Made by a program: the position numbers and the translations under genes. A DNA stretch of 64,000 bases from Brachionus manjavacas (Eukaryota > Rotifera > Eurotatoria > Ploima > Brachionidae), in assembly GCA_019054805.1 (NCBI GenBank), contig JAHQIY010000005.1, positions 5,129,501 to 5,193,500 of the forward strand. Reading direction: 5' to 3'. The notes under the pieces were generated by a model. It had not been told where the DNA came from, ran no database searches, and saw only the letters and a program-made list of their open reading frames with translations. Shown here in pieces: positions 46,301 through 54,251 of the stretch; position 1 is the stretch's first letter; every line of letters starts with the position of its first letter.

Positions 46301-49300
46301 TAAAAAAAATTTTATTTCAAAGTTAAAAAAAAAAGAAAAAAAAAATTTAAAGTCTTTGGTGGGACTTTTGAAAAAAAAAAAAAAAAAAAAAAGTCTTGAC
46401 TTGGACTTGACTTGAGACTTGTGACTTTTAAACAACTCTGGTATCAAGCTAAAGTTTCTTTAAAATAAAATTAAAAAAAAGAAAAGAGTATATCAAAAGT
46501 TCAATATTAGATAAAATTTAAAAATAATTTAAAAAGAAAAAAATTAAAATAGATGAATTAAAATAAAAGAGTAAATTATTTTACAATCTTTTTTTTAAAT
46601 ATCTAAAATTTAGTTTTAATAATAATTAAATAAAAATTAATTGAATCTTGTCGATTTGATGATCTATAGATCACAAGTTATAAAATAAAAATAAAAAAAT
46701 TAAAATAAAGTAAATAAGCTAAAATAAAATGTATAGCAAGTTAAAAAGACATATATTGAAATATGTTGTGACATGTGACTCATGTTTACATAATGAGTCA
46801 CAGGAAAAAAAGCTTTAGGAAAAAAAGTGGAAATAGTAAGGTAACTATTACACAATGGAGTTGGGTATTCAATATATCTTGATTTGAAACCTTCTTTGTA
46901 TTCATCCACTAGTCTGACAACCAATGGAATAGAATGACTTAGTCCTGTTCCAACATATCTCTCACTCAACTCAATTCGAGACTGTTAGTAATTTAAGTTT
47001 ACTAAAAGACTCTTGATGCACGATGTTGGAGGGAGTATGCTGTATTCTGAATTGCTTGTAGTTTTTTGATATTTTTTTCTGAAAATGAATTCAAGCAAGG
47101 AAAAGAATAGTCTAAAATTGATCCGACTAAAGATTTATATAAATTTTTAATTGTATTTTGATTAATTATAGCCCGTATAGCCGAATGGTTTTCGTGTTAG
47201 TCATGCAAGCAGAGGATCGAAGGTTCAAAACCCGCTGAGGGTGAAAAAATCTTCAAATATCTCTGTAGTACGGGGAAAATGTTAAAACTACTTTCATCAT
47301 AAAAAGCGGGATCGGTTTCGACTGGGTACAGTCTAGGTGATCAACTCGATGCAGTAACATCTGTGTCAGATCGGAGCCATTGCTCAAAAAGGTACTGGAA
47401 AATGAATTTAGCATCTCCGCATTATTCACTAGGATAGAATAGCGAAAATTATTAATTAAATTATTTTGATTAAGATCTTACTTTTTGTTTGACAGTATCT
47501 TAATAATATTTAGCCTTTTATTGCAGCGTTCTTTATTTTCGTTTATCAGTTTATTATCGGTTAAAATTTAATTTAGAATAAAATTTGAAATCAAGAAACT
47601 TGATTTCTTTTTGGCTCACTATTCTATTTCCATAAATTTCTAAGTTAAGGTTATCACTATTTTTTGAATTAAAAAGAAAAGTTTATATGATGTTCGCCGG
47701 TGTTTCCTAAGTCCTGGATAAGAATTGATAAATAATCTTCAAAAGACTTTGATGGTTTATTTTTTTTTTTTCTTTACCGAGCTAGGGCTCCTTCAGAATA
47801 AAATAAAATAAAACAAATCAAAATAAAAATAAAAAATCAAATTAAAGTAAATAAGCAAAAAAAAAATCCAAATTTGAGTAAAAAGTGGCGACCTCTCAAT
47901 TTGAGTAATATTATCAATGAAATTGACAAGACCCAATTAATTTAAGTCAAATAAGCATTTAGTTTTTAATTCCTTTTTGAAAATTTTAATTCAAAGACAT
48001 TAGAACTATTCGCGGTGAAACTTATTATCAGATGTCAATAAATCAGTCCGAAATAAATGGCTTCAAGGGCTTCATTGGATTTGGTATTCGCGAAATGAAT
48101 ACAGAAGAATTTGAGCTTTATTGCACTGGAAACAACTCATCTCCAATGGTTCCACTTTACCGGAACATGACTAATTTCACATCTGATTTTTCTCTGAGAA
48201 TATTTTCCTCTGCATGCTATTTTTACGACCGTGAAAATGGAAAATGGAAGTCAGATGGTGTACAAATCATGGACGATTCTAACATTCACTACACTCATTG
48301 TAAGTCCAAGCATTTGACCACATTTGCCGGAGGCTTTATTGTCTTGCCACCAGCAATTAATTTCGAAAAGGTTTTTGCCAATGCATCCTTTGCTGACAAC
48401 CCTACCATTTACATCACAGTCATTGTTATCAGTTCATTGTTCATAGTTTTGATGATAATTGCCCGCTACATGGACATACAGGATAGCAAAAAACTTGGTC
48501 TAAACCTTTTACCAGACAACAATCCCTATCATGATTATTGTTATGAAATAATGGTTTTTACTGGAAGTAGAAGAGAAGCTGGAACCGATTCCCAAGTAAG
48601 GTTTATTTTGTCGGGAGAGGACTTGGACACTGGAGTAAGAGTGTTAAGTGATCCAAGAAGAAAAGTGTTTAGACGAAGTGCTATTGATTCGTTTATAATG
48701 GCTGTTGAGCACCCACTGGGTGCACTGAATTATCTCAGAATATGGCATGATAATTCTGGAGAGGGTGACTATGCATCTTGGTACTTAAAGTTTGTAATAA
48801 TACGCGATTTACAGACTAAAGAAAAAGCGTATTTTCTGTGTGAAAAATGGTTAGCTGTGGAAAAAGATGATGGAAAAATTGATCGCCTGCTATCAATTGC
48901 TACAGAAGTTCAGAAAACTAATTTGCAGTATTTGGCTCAAAAAGAGACCAAGAAAAAAATTCAAGATGAACACTTATGGCTGTCCATATTAAGCAGACCA
49001 ATTCAGAGTGCTTTCACCAGAATGGATAGGGTCACATGCTGCTTTGTCTTGCTCTATGTTACAATGCTAATGAATATTTTGTATTATGGAGTGGACACGT
49101 CGTCTAATCCAAGCGGTCTTGAAATCGGGCCATTCATGCTCACCCCTACTCAAATCGGAATAGGTATAGTTACAAATCTAATCACTTTTCCGCCCACTCT
49201 ATTGCTGGTCTATTTGTTCCGTAATTCGAAAAAAAGGACAACTCCGCTACGAAAATTGGAAAAGATGATGACCAAAAATCAAAAAAAGGAAGAGATAAAA

Positions 49301-52115
49301 TTTGATAATTTGCAAACAAGCAAAAGTCCTGAGCCCGAGTTGAAGAGCAAAAAAAAATCCAAAGGCTTGCCTTGGTGGTGCAAAATAATAGCCTATGTTC
49401 TCTCGGCCATATTTATGGGCGTCTCTATATTTTTTATAATTATTCAAGGCATTAATTTGGGAGATGAAAAAGTTAAAAAATGGCTCACTTCATTTGTTAC
49501 TTCGATTTTGTCTTCGATCTTGTTAACTCAGCCCATAAAGATAGTTCTAACTGCAGTGGTGGTTATTTTGATTTGCCGAAAATCCAATGATGTATCAGAT
49601 ATTCAGCATGATGCAGATGAAGATGATACGACTTATGAGAATAAAAGAAATTTGAACAAAGATCAACGGTTCGATCAGTATAGAGATTTTGGCATTAGTG
49701 ATACGGGAAAATTGAACTCAAATGAAATAGATGAAGCTCGCAAGAAAAGAGAAACTGAAGTTAAATTCTGGAAAATGGTCAAAGAAGTCACCGCCTATTT
49801 TGTTTTTTTAATGCTACTCTTTACATTTTCATATTCAACTAGAGCCTCCAATTCCTACTTTTACAAGGCTCATATGGAGAAATTTATTCTAGGAGACGAA
49901 TTTGAACAAGTAAGGATATTTCAAATTTCATTTCTAATTTTTAAAAAAAGCAAAACTTTGCAAAAAAAAATTATTTTTAAAATTTTTATTTAATTAAATG
50001 ATGAATTAGTTGTTTTAAAGATTCTTAAAATTCTTTCAGTATGCTTAAAAATCTTTTCTGTATATTTGCATTATTTTAATTGTCCCTTTTCTATCCTGGC
50101 GCTCATCTCCTTTACAAGTACCTTTTTGAGCAATGGCTCGGATCTGACACAGAGATTACTGCATCGAGTTGATTATCTACACGTTTTTCACCCTCAGCGG
50201 GGTTTGTAACCTTCGATTCTCTGCTTGCATGACTAACATACACTTTACGGTCTCTCATACTTGCATTTTTAAAACTATTTTTTTGTTTAAAAAGCATACA
50301 TAATCTTATAAACCTGTAATGTAAATAAAAGTAAGGCAATAAATGATATCACGAAATAGTCATTTTGTCAAATTATAAACTTTGCATTTAATTTTAATGA
50401 TTTACTAATCTGCATATTGTTTGCAGACTCGCACAGTTTTGCAGAGACTTAAAATGGGTGTAATTTATTTTGAATTTAAAATTAATTCCTTTCTCATTAA
50501 AGTTAAAAATCTTCTAACTAATTTTATCATATAGATACAAACAGTAGATGATATCTGGGAATGGACTATTGGCAACTTTGCACCAAAAATTCGTATCTCA
50601 AAATGGTACAATGATGACACTGTGGCTAAAATGGGTGGCTTTTTTGAAGATTTTTCATCGAGGATCATCGGCTATGCCATTTTAAGGTCTCACCGAGTCG
50701 AAAATAATTCATGCAAATTGGCATCTCAACTTAAAAATATGACCAATTTCTGCATTGAGTCTTATAATTTACTAAATGAAGAAAAAGGAGACTATGGCTA
50801 TGTTTGGTCAGAATATAATGACACGTACAAGCCTGCTCACGGAATGCAAAGAGTATACAAATCGTTCCAGTACAGACCTTCAACTGATCTGCCAATTTAC
50901 AGTCCATATAGCGAAGGAGGATATATTTATGAGATGCGCGGTAAGTTGAGCTTTATCCGGGGCAACATGAGCTTACTTCAACAAATGAATTGGATCGATA
51001 GGCAAACAAGATCAGTTTTCATTGAGTTCACAACTTTTAATCCTAACTTGAATTTATTTTGTATATCATCGATTCTTTTCGAAATACTCGCATCTGGGAA
51101 TGTGATCAAAACCCCACGCTTTAATGTGCTCAAGCTTTTGACAACCAAAAATGATGCCATAGAAATAGGCACAGGAATAGCTTATTTGGTGATCATAGTC
51201 TATTTCATGTTCAGAGAAATAGTCAAAATTTTCAAACTAAAAAAAATGTATTTCAAGCAATTTTGGGCTTATTTGCAGTGGTCATTGATTGCTTTTTCCT
51301 GGGCAGCTTTGGCAATGTTCATTTACAAGGTTTTAGTAGGGGAAAAAGTCAAAGAATTTTTCAAAACAACCAACGGCTATGGTTACATAAGACTTCAGGA
51401 TATAAGCTATTGGAATGATATGTTCAACTTCACAATTGCGCTGTGCACCTGCTTGGCAACAATGAAATTTATAAAATTGTTAAGATTTAATTCCAATATT
51501 CTTGTTTTAATCACAGCAATCCGCAATTCATTGAACGAGCTCATTGGAATAACATTTATGATGATAATTTGGTACTTGGCTTTTGTGCAATTGTTTTACA
51601 CTCTTTTTAATGAAAAAATTGCTGGATTTTCAACATTAGTTAAATCAATGACCACTTGTTTCCAAGCATTACTTGGAAAATTTGATATAGGCCCAGTGAT
51701 CAGAGAGAGTGCTATACTTGGACCCTTCTTCTTTGCATTTTATAATCTGATGGTTCTACTAATAATCATTAGTGTTTTTATAACTGTAATAAGCGATAGT
51801 TTCATTGAAGTTAAACGAAACAAAGAGAGCTATTTCATTGAGACTGATATGTCTAAATATTTTATTGCCAAAATTAAGGGTATAGGGAAAAGAACTGGTT
51901 TATTGAAAAAGAAAAAAGAAAAAGACGTAATGAGCACACCATCAAACAATTATGTGGTGGAAGCCGATTTACTGCCAAATAGACTCAATAAATTGTTGAT
52001 CAAAATAAATGAGGTAAATTTTTTAAAAGTTACCTTTTATTTTTATTAATTTTTTTCTATTCTCAAGTACAATAAAGAAAAGATTTTATATGAAAACTTT
52101 GTCGATCAAAATTGA
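31261..52115 (+). CDS. Polycystin-1-like receptor-channel B (tandem paralogue of A)
   Basis: Same family and architecture as gene A. I built 17 exons: 31261-31321, 32413-32702, 32753-32980, 33031-33214, 34600-36852, 36906-37097, 39288-39659, 39716-41093, 42829-43040, 43094-43411, 43469-43926, 43974-44273, 44325-44433, 45166-45921, 47997-49909, 50535-52013, 52068-52115. Every junction is GT-AG and in phase. The total is 10551 bases, one open frame of 3516 aa. Order: signal peptide, WSC (22-about 117), unknown region, PKD repeats (about 330-1130), REJ region (about 1180-1980), GAIN/GPS with H2476-L-T, TM1, PLAT, ten further TM segments with the polycystin domain. Coding length up to the PKD/REJ boundary is the same as in A (3016 bases at the end of the PKD exon), a strong sign of direct duplication. 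Introns hold a tRNA gene, SINEs and hAT DNA. Probably functional; expression is unknown. Confidence 0.9.
32297..32387 (+). tRNA. tRNA-Tyr: tRNA-Tyr (GUA) with 18 nt intron
   Basis: Cloverleaf read directly: acceptor CCCGCGA pairs with TCGCGGG, then discriminator A. D arm GCTC/GAGC; anticodon stem GAGGA/TCCTT; loop CTGTAG-intron-A with anticodon GTA at 32330-32332; T arm AGTGG-TTCAAAT-CCGCT. The intron 32334-32351 sits one base 3' of the anticodon, the canonical position for eukaryotic tRNA introns, and intron-containing tRNA-Tyr is the rule in animals. A box TAGCTCAGTTGG and B box GGTTCAAATCC are intact. A run of eight T (32389-32396) ends the Pol III unit. It lies inside intron 1 of gene B. 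Confidence 0.97.
32389..32396 (+). terminator. Pol III terminator of tRNA-Tyr
   Basis: T8 run starting two bases after the discriminator base of the tRNA-Tyr gene, typical of RNA polymerase III termination. Confidence 0.8.
32413..32702 (+). CDS. Gene B exon 2: WSC domain
   Basis: Decodes to YYGCYKFDHSNMEFITVASH, LTPEICSRACSSMGFSFSTI, FCFCRQTPPVSS, CLELSRCTADSNQFCGNEDY, IVVYT. Cysteine spacing and the closing CG..YIVVY match the WSC domain and gene A exon 2. Acceptor TTATAG|AG at phase 1, donor ACT|GTAACT at phase 0. Confidence 0.88.
33215..34599. other. Gene B intron 4 (1.4 kb)
   Basis: AT-rich. At 33868-33945 ACCTACATCAACATAGGTAC and CTCTGTGTCACAGC run into a (TAC)n array (ACTACTACTACTAC), again resembling a microsatellite-tailed retroelement end. 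Nothing else is supported. Confidence 0.5.
34600..36852 (+). CDS. Gene B exon 5: pre-PKD region and PKD repeats
   Basis: One 2.25 kb exon, about aa 255-1006, corresponding to exons 5 and 6 of gene A. PKD cores seen: VTYVWSFPGENVTKTSPELR, YKCTINYGDSSTDQFDDS, VKLRFYYGDQADPSLPS, AKVTFWPGDMF and VTYTWNFDEEV. Repeat endings include YVFSESGSYEIFLLATN and YTHINPGDFVIKLTVLN. Many N-x-S/T sequons (for example NVT, NAS, NDS) are expected of an ectodomain. Ends at phase 1 (ATTGT|GTAATT). Confidence 0.87.
37098..39287. other. Gene B intron 6 (2.2 kb)
   Basis: At 38147-38186 a hairpin CTCCTTAAAGGAG precedes AATAAATAAATAAATAAA, a probable retroelement 3' end. At about 38632-38745 the plus strand is open for about 35 residues (RPKICPRELEEGVPWGTVLV then DSDEIRFLYLFLLYQDN-stop) in a locally GC-richer patch, probably a decayed coding fragment of unknown origin. 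The rest is AT-rich. Confidence 0.45.
38147..38186 (+). repeat. Hairpin plus (AATA)n tail, retroelement 3' end
   Basis: TTCTCCTTAAAGGAGGTTAA contains a 4-5 bp stem with a TTAA loop and is followed by TTCAATTCAATAAATAAATA and further AATA units. The layout matches 27463-27521, but with a different stem and tail unit. Confidence 0.5.
39716..41093 (+). CDS. Gene B exon 8: first part of the REJ region
   Basis: About aa 1194-1653, corresponding to exons 10 and 11 of gene A. Seen: YVQSGQSYQIILPFKTDK, AEPSCASIILTDTNYRSR, LPCAPPLLSIEDRAEFFFLP, NERGWQLFLVNQANGDHISQ, SYGLYKFVFFVRMTGSNL. Tryptophan and cysteine positions follow gene A exon 11 closely. Ends at phase 2 (CTTGG|GTAAGC) and continues in 42829 as CNPSGECKPYPAFQ and NCETGCENVNSIAYSYQIF. 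Confidence 0.85.
41094..42828. other. Gene B intron 8 (1.7 kb)
   Basis: Contains the inverted copy of the acidic-ORF transposon (41480-41845) and a short TATATATATATA run near 42108. The same intron is 61 bp in gene A (18072-18132). The remainder is AT-rich. Confidence 0.6.
41480..41845 (-). mobile_element. DNA transposon remnant with acidic ORF, copy 2
   Basis: The minus strand from 41693 reads MSRRKADLPALELLRNADDT, stop, TEVSDDNDNDDFNNDFEDFD-TE, stop. It aligns with copy 1 (15793-15987) but has different stops: copy 1 has its early stop at codon 5, where copy 2 has K. The flank at 41760-41845, read on minus, aligns to 15651-15790 (GAACAGGTTTTTTTGACCC vs GAGGGGTTTTTTGGACCC). The other end is missing or too diverged to place. 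Confidence 0.6.
42829..43926 (+). CDS. Gene B exons 9-11: end of the REJ region
   Basis: Exons 42829-43040, 43094-43411 and 43469-43926 with 53 and 57 bp introns. They carry CTVSPTEGLAMTTFFKIICT and GWQDLDGKIVRYEYY, the conserved end of REJ, then SIYRGIDQPVSLGFDSVGQM and FELPLGPAFDNYKMYLYVEM. Gene A lacks the 43412-43468 intron as a usable one. Confidence 0.82.
44434..45165. other. Gene B intron 13 (732 bp)
   Basis: AT-rich sequence between NFWNNP and the NLDSDPTIANLD exon. Nothing identifiable is present. Confidence 0.6.
45166..45921 (+). CDS. Gene B exon 14: GAIN domain, N-terminal part
   Basis: About aa 2119-2371. Seen: NNFKKRFQLIDAVQKSQAVI, YQGFSKINLPNFCDMIAQDP, IPRNPTLIVEFTNVDV, IDIGYFLWYKIGLTPAVDDT-like text and the final GFCPE. 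The gene A counterpart is FEGLGKIELPSFCDLVGYNQ and WEIFCPNEEQ. Ends GAAA|GTATAA, phase 1, only 41 bp before a hAT element. Confidence 0.82.
45963..46440. mobile_element. hAT-type MITE 2, 478 bp
   Basis: It starts CAGAGTTGTTTAAAAGTC and ends with the exact reverse complement, followed by further inverted AAGTC-rich sequence. Flanks GTATCTAG (45955-45962) and GTATCAAG (46441-46448) are an 8 bp duplication with one change. The left arm holds about three copies of a roughly 50 bp unit (AGTCCCACCAAAGACTT plus a poly-T tract). The right arm carries the inverted unit (AGTCTTTGGTGGGACTTTTG), so the element can fold into one long hairpin. No ORF. Confidence 0.9.
46700..47160 (-). pseudogene. Non-LTR reverse transcriptase, C-terminal fragment (copy 2)
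   Basis: Minus strand: LYKSLVGSILDYSFPCLNSF, SEKNIKKLQAIQNTA, then the open block LSERYVGTGLSHSIPLVVRL, VDEYKEGFKSRYIEYPTPLC, NSYLTISTFF. It aligns with copy 1 at 300-665. The upstream part of the same RT continues beyond the SINE at 47474-47770. There are stops and a large internal deletion. Confidence 0.8.
47166..47461 (+). mobile_element. tRNA-derived SINE, copy A (complete, with target duplication)
   Basis: The head from 47171 (GCCCGTATAGCCGAATGG) has an A box TAGCCGAATGG at 47178-47188 and a B box GGTTCAAAACC at 47222-47232, at tRNA spacing. The body includes CAACTCGATGCAGTAACATC, TGTGTCAGATCGGAGCCATT and GCTCAAAAAGGTACTGG, and the tail is CTAGGATAGAATAGCG. TATTTTGATTAA flanks both sides (47154-47165 and 47462-47473), a 12 bp target duplication that interrupts an RT fragment. 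Copies B and C (50079-50259, 53519-53675) share the body. The parent tRNA is not clear. Confidence 0.88.
47474..47805 (-). pseudogene. Non-LTR reverse transcriptase fragment (copy 2, upstream part) and shared tail
   Basis: Minus strand from 47715: RKHRRTSYKLFFLIQKIV, then LNLEIYGNRIVSQKEIKFLD-FKFYSKLNF and NERCNKRLNIIKILSNKK. These are the finger and thumb/connection parts of the RT whose tail lies at 46700-47160. The catalytic core (motifs A to C) between QKIV and LNLEIYG is missing. At 47778 ACCGAGCTAGGGCTCCTTCA plus an A-rich run is the retroelement tail also seen at 24506. Confidence 0.75.
47997..49909 (+). CDS. Gene B exon 15: GPS, TM1, PLAT, TM2-TM6
   Basis: About aa 2371-3008 in one exon. 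The GPS reads CYFYDRENGKWKSDGVQI, then YTHCKSKHLTTFAGGF with H2476-L-T. TM1 is IYITVIVISSLFIVLMIIAR. PLAT: YEIMVFTGSRREAGTDSQVR, FRRSAIDSFIMAVEHPLGAL, IWHDNSGEGDYASWYLKFVI. TM2-TM6 include CCFVLLYVTMLMNILYY, IIAYVLSAIFMGVSIFFIII and AYFVFLMLLFTFSYS. Corresponds to exons 17 to 19 of gene A. Donor GAACAA|GTAAGG, phase 0. Confidence 0.9.
49910..50534. other. Gene B intron 15 (625 bp) with a SINE
   Basis: Specific to gene B. A minus-oriented SINE copy (50079-50259) occupies its centre. The rest is AT-rich. Confidence 0.7.
50079..50259 (-). mobile_element. tRNA-derived SINE, copy B
   Basis: Read on minus: GTTAGTCATGCAAGCAGAGA with ATCGAAGGTTACAAACCCCG (degenerate B box) and CTGAGGGTGAAAAA, then AATCAACTCGATGCAGTAAT, CTCTGTGTCAGATCCGAGCC, ATTGCTCAAAAAGGTAC and a tail GGATAGAAAAGGGACAAT. 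It matches copy A with an internal deletion of about 70 bp after the head. A 7 bp AATGCAA repeat flanks it, a weak target duplication. Confidence 0.82.
50535..52115 (+). CDS. Gene B exons 16-17: polycystin channel module and C-terminus
   Basis: Exon 50535-52013 carries the polycystin domain (YSEGGYIYEMRGKLSFIRGN, WIDRQTRSVFIEFTTFNPNL), TM7-TM11 (for example YLVIIVYFMFREIVKIF, LIGITFMMIIWYLAFVQLFY, LMVLLIIISVFITVISDSF) and the pore region FSTLVKSMTTCFQALLGKFD. A 54 bp intron (GAG|GTAAAT ... CTCAAG|T) leads to exon 52068-52115, YNKEKILYENFVDQN, stop TGA. This last piece aligns with gene A LYGEQLIIDYIYQSQ, which supports splicing over the read-through stop at 52049. AATAAA at 52174-52179 may be the poly(A) signal. 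Confidence 0.85.
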
Positions 52116-54251
52116 TGAAAAAATTACAAAATTTAATTTTTTTTAATTTCTATTAGTTAGAAACTTTTATTCAAATAAAAACATAAAGCCTCTTTATAAA
52201 ATTATACAATTATTGGAAAAAATGATTCTAAAATTTACCTTAAACTTAAAAACCGCCTCTCTTTCGGAAATCAAATGTATTATTATTGTTTATTTTAAAT
52301 TAGAAAAAAAAAAAAAAATTAGACAAAATTTTTGGTTCTTAGATCATAAAAGAACTAATTACTTTTTGGGTGAATTTATAAAATTTTGAAAAAAAAAGAA
52401 TACATAATTTTAAACTTTGAATTTGACATTTTTAAATTGCATTTTTTTTTCAAATTTAGCTGTATTGAAAATAAGCATGCTTTAGAAAACCTTTTATTTT
52501 AAATAAAAAAGTAGTCTGAACATTTATATTTCTAGAGATTTTAAAAACCAAATTACAAAATAGAGTTTAGATGTCAAAACATTGTAATGTTATTAAATCG
52601 CTCAATACTAGATTTTTCTTTTCACTATTAAAACTTTAATAGTGTAACGCTTTTGAAAATTTTTTTGAAATTGAAAACTATTTCTAAAAAAAAAATAAAT
52701 TGAATTATTCGAACTAAAAAATTGTAATTTTCTTTTTTGCTTAACTCTAAAACTCGTTCTGAAAATGCCTTAGCCGACACAAAGTTTTTATCATCCAAAA
52801 TTGAAATCTGAAACGACTTTTTTTTCTTATCTTTTAGTTACAAAATTCAGAATTGCACCATTTTTTTCTCACAGCAAAAAATTAAGTTTTATTTTTACTT
52901 ACATTTTTTATCTAATATCCGAAACATATATAAAAAAATAAACAAAAATTTGATTTAAAAATGTAATCTTTTAAAATAAAACTTTTAAAAAAGTACCTGT
53001 AGTAATCAATTATATTGATTGCACCATATCCGGTCAATTTCAACTAACAATCCGGTCGAAAAAATACACCATTGCTGATCATGCTGGGACTTAATAAATT
53101 AAAAAGTTAGCTGATTGGTATTTCTGCTTAATTCAAAGATTAATGAATGTTTGTCCGAGAGCATTTAACAGGTTGAATAAGTTTAAAATCGACTAATTCA
53201 AACTCAAAGTTATAACAAAAGAAGCAGAATATTATCTTAGAAATTAAAAAATATATATTGTTCCTTCTAAAGAAAAATTCACTGATTATAATAAAAAAAT
53301 TTGATTTTTTTTCCAAGTTAATCGGGAAATTTCTTCTAGATAATCTTCAGATAGATTTTGCCTTTTTTTAAAAGAAAAATTAACAAGACCTATATTTTTT
53401 ATGTTATCATTTAGAATTTATAAATCTCAGCGCAATTATTTTTAAAAATAGACGATATTTAAGAAATTCCGCCCATAATTACCAAATTCTCTAACCTTTT
53501 CTTTATTTTATACAAAAATTGTCCCTGTTCTATCCTAGCAGATAATGGAGAGCGCTCATCTCCTTTTCCAGTACCTTTTTGAGGGTACTGGAATCTGACA
53601 GATCTCCCTTACCAACGGCTCCGATCTGACACAGAGGTTACTCTATCGAGTTGATTATCTACACCGCAACCTTTATTATACAAAAAATATAATTTGATAG
53701 TATGAAAAAAAAAAGTAAATTAAAAATAATATAATCTTAATTTTTATTAAATTTTTTACAATATTTTGTTAATTTGATATAAATTCAAAAATTCATTTCA
53801 AAAAAATAAATCTCTCAATTTTTTTTTCTTTATTTTTTTTAAGATTAAATGGACTCAATCATCCCCTAGATTTTAACGTTTGGTCCTTTTGATTTAGTTG
53901 TTATATTATTATTTTAAAAATTAATAATAAAATTTTTGCGTTTAAAAGCTTTTTGTTTTATTTTTTAAATAAAATAAGCCTTTTTAGCTGATGATTTTTA
54001 ATAATTTTATAAAAATTTGGTCTAATTTGACGCAATTAAATAGGTATTTATTCTAAATAATTGAATCTCTATGAGCGAGCCGACTAAAGCATTTGGCAAA
54101 TTACACAATAATTTAAGACAAAATTTTAAAAGACTCGGTCACAATTAAACGAACAAAATATTCAAATTAGACTAAATGAAAAATTTAAAAATTTTTCATA
54201 ACAAAAAATTCACTTTTAGCTATTTTTTTAATTTACTTGAAATTTAATTGA
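52116..54251. other. Intergenic region between gene B and INTS3
   Basis: 2.1 kb of AT-rich DNA. It holds AATAAA at 52174-52179, a likely poly(A) signal for gene B, and one SINE copy (53519-53675). At about 53866 TTTTAACGTTTGGTCCTTTT resembles the end of the TTAA-flanked element at 15650 but is too short to call. The INTS3 promoter is not recognisable. Confidence 0.6.
53519..53675 (-). mobile_element. tRNA-derived SINE, copy C (5' truncated)
   Basis: Read on minus: GTGTAGATAATCAACTCGAT, CTCTGTGTCAGATCGGAGCC, CTCAAAAAGGTACTGGAAAA, GGAGATGAGCGCTCTCC and the tail GCTAGGATAGAACAGGGACA. The tRNA head is absent. TTATACAAAAA occurs on both sides (53508-53518 and 53676-53686), an 11 bp target duplication. 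It contains a local duplication of the GGTACTGGAA word with inverted orientation (CAGTACC ... GGTACTGG). Confidence 0.85.

Larger units (their letters stand above)
45922..47996. other. Gene B intron 14 (2.1 kb), nested transposons
   Basis: Specific to gene B; in gene A the coding sequence FCPNEEQ...RTFQFF is continuous here. It contains, in order, a hAT-type element (45963-46440), a non-LTR RT fragment (46700-47160, resuming 47474-47770) split by a complete SINE (47166-47461), and a shared retroelement tail (47776-47805). Confidence 0.85.

Noticed and set aside
46253..46447. Minus-strand frame of F/K-rich peptide near 46300
   Set aside because: Lies in the poly-T/poly-A arms of the hAT hairpin element; not a gene.
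47171..47243. Functional tRNA gene at the SINE head
   Set aside because: A and B boxes are present, but the acceptor arms do not pair, the anticodon arm is not formed and the sequence continues into the SINE body.
53860..53890. Third copy of the TTAA-flanked element (TTTAACGTTTGGTCCTTTTG)
   Set aside because: Only about 15 bases of similarity; no second end and no acidic reading frame nearby.
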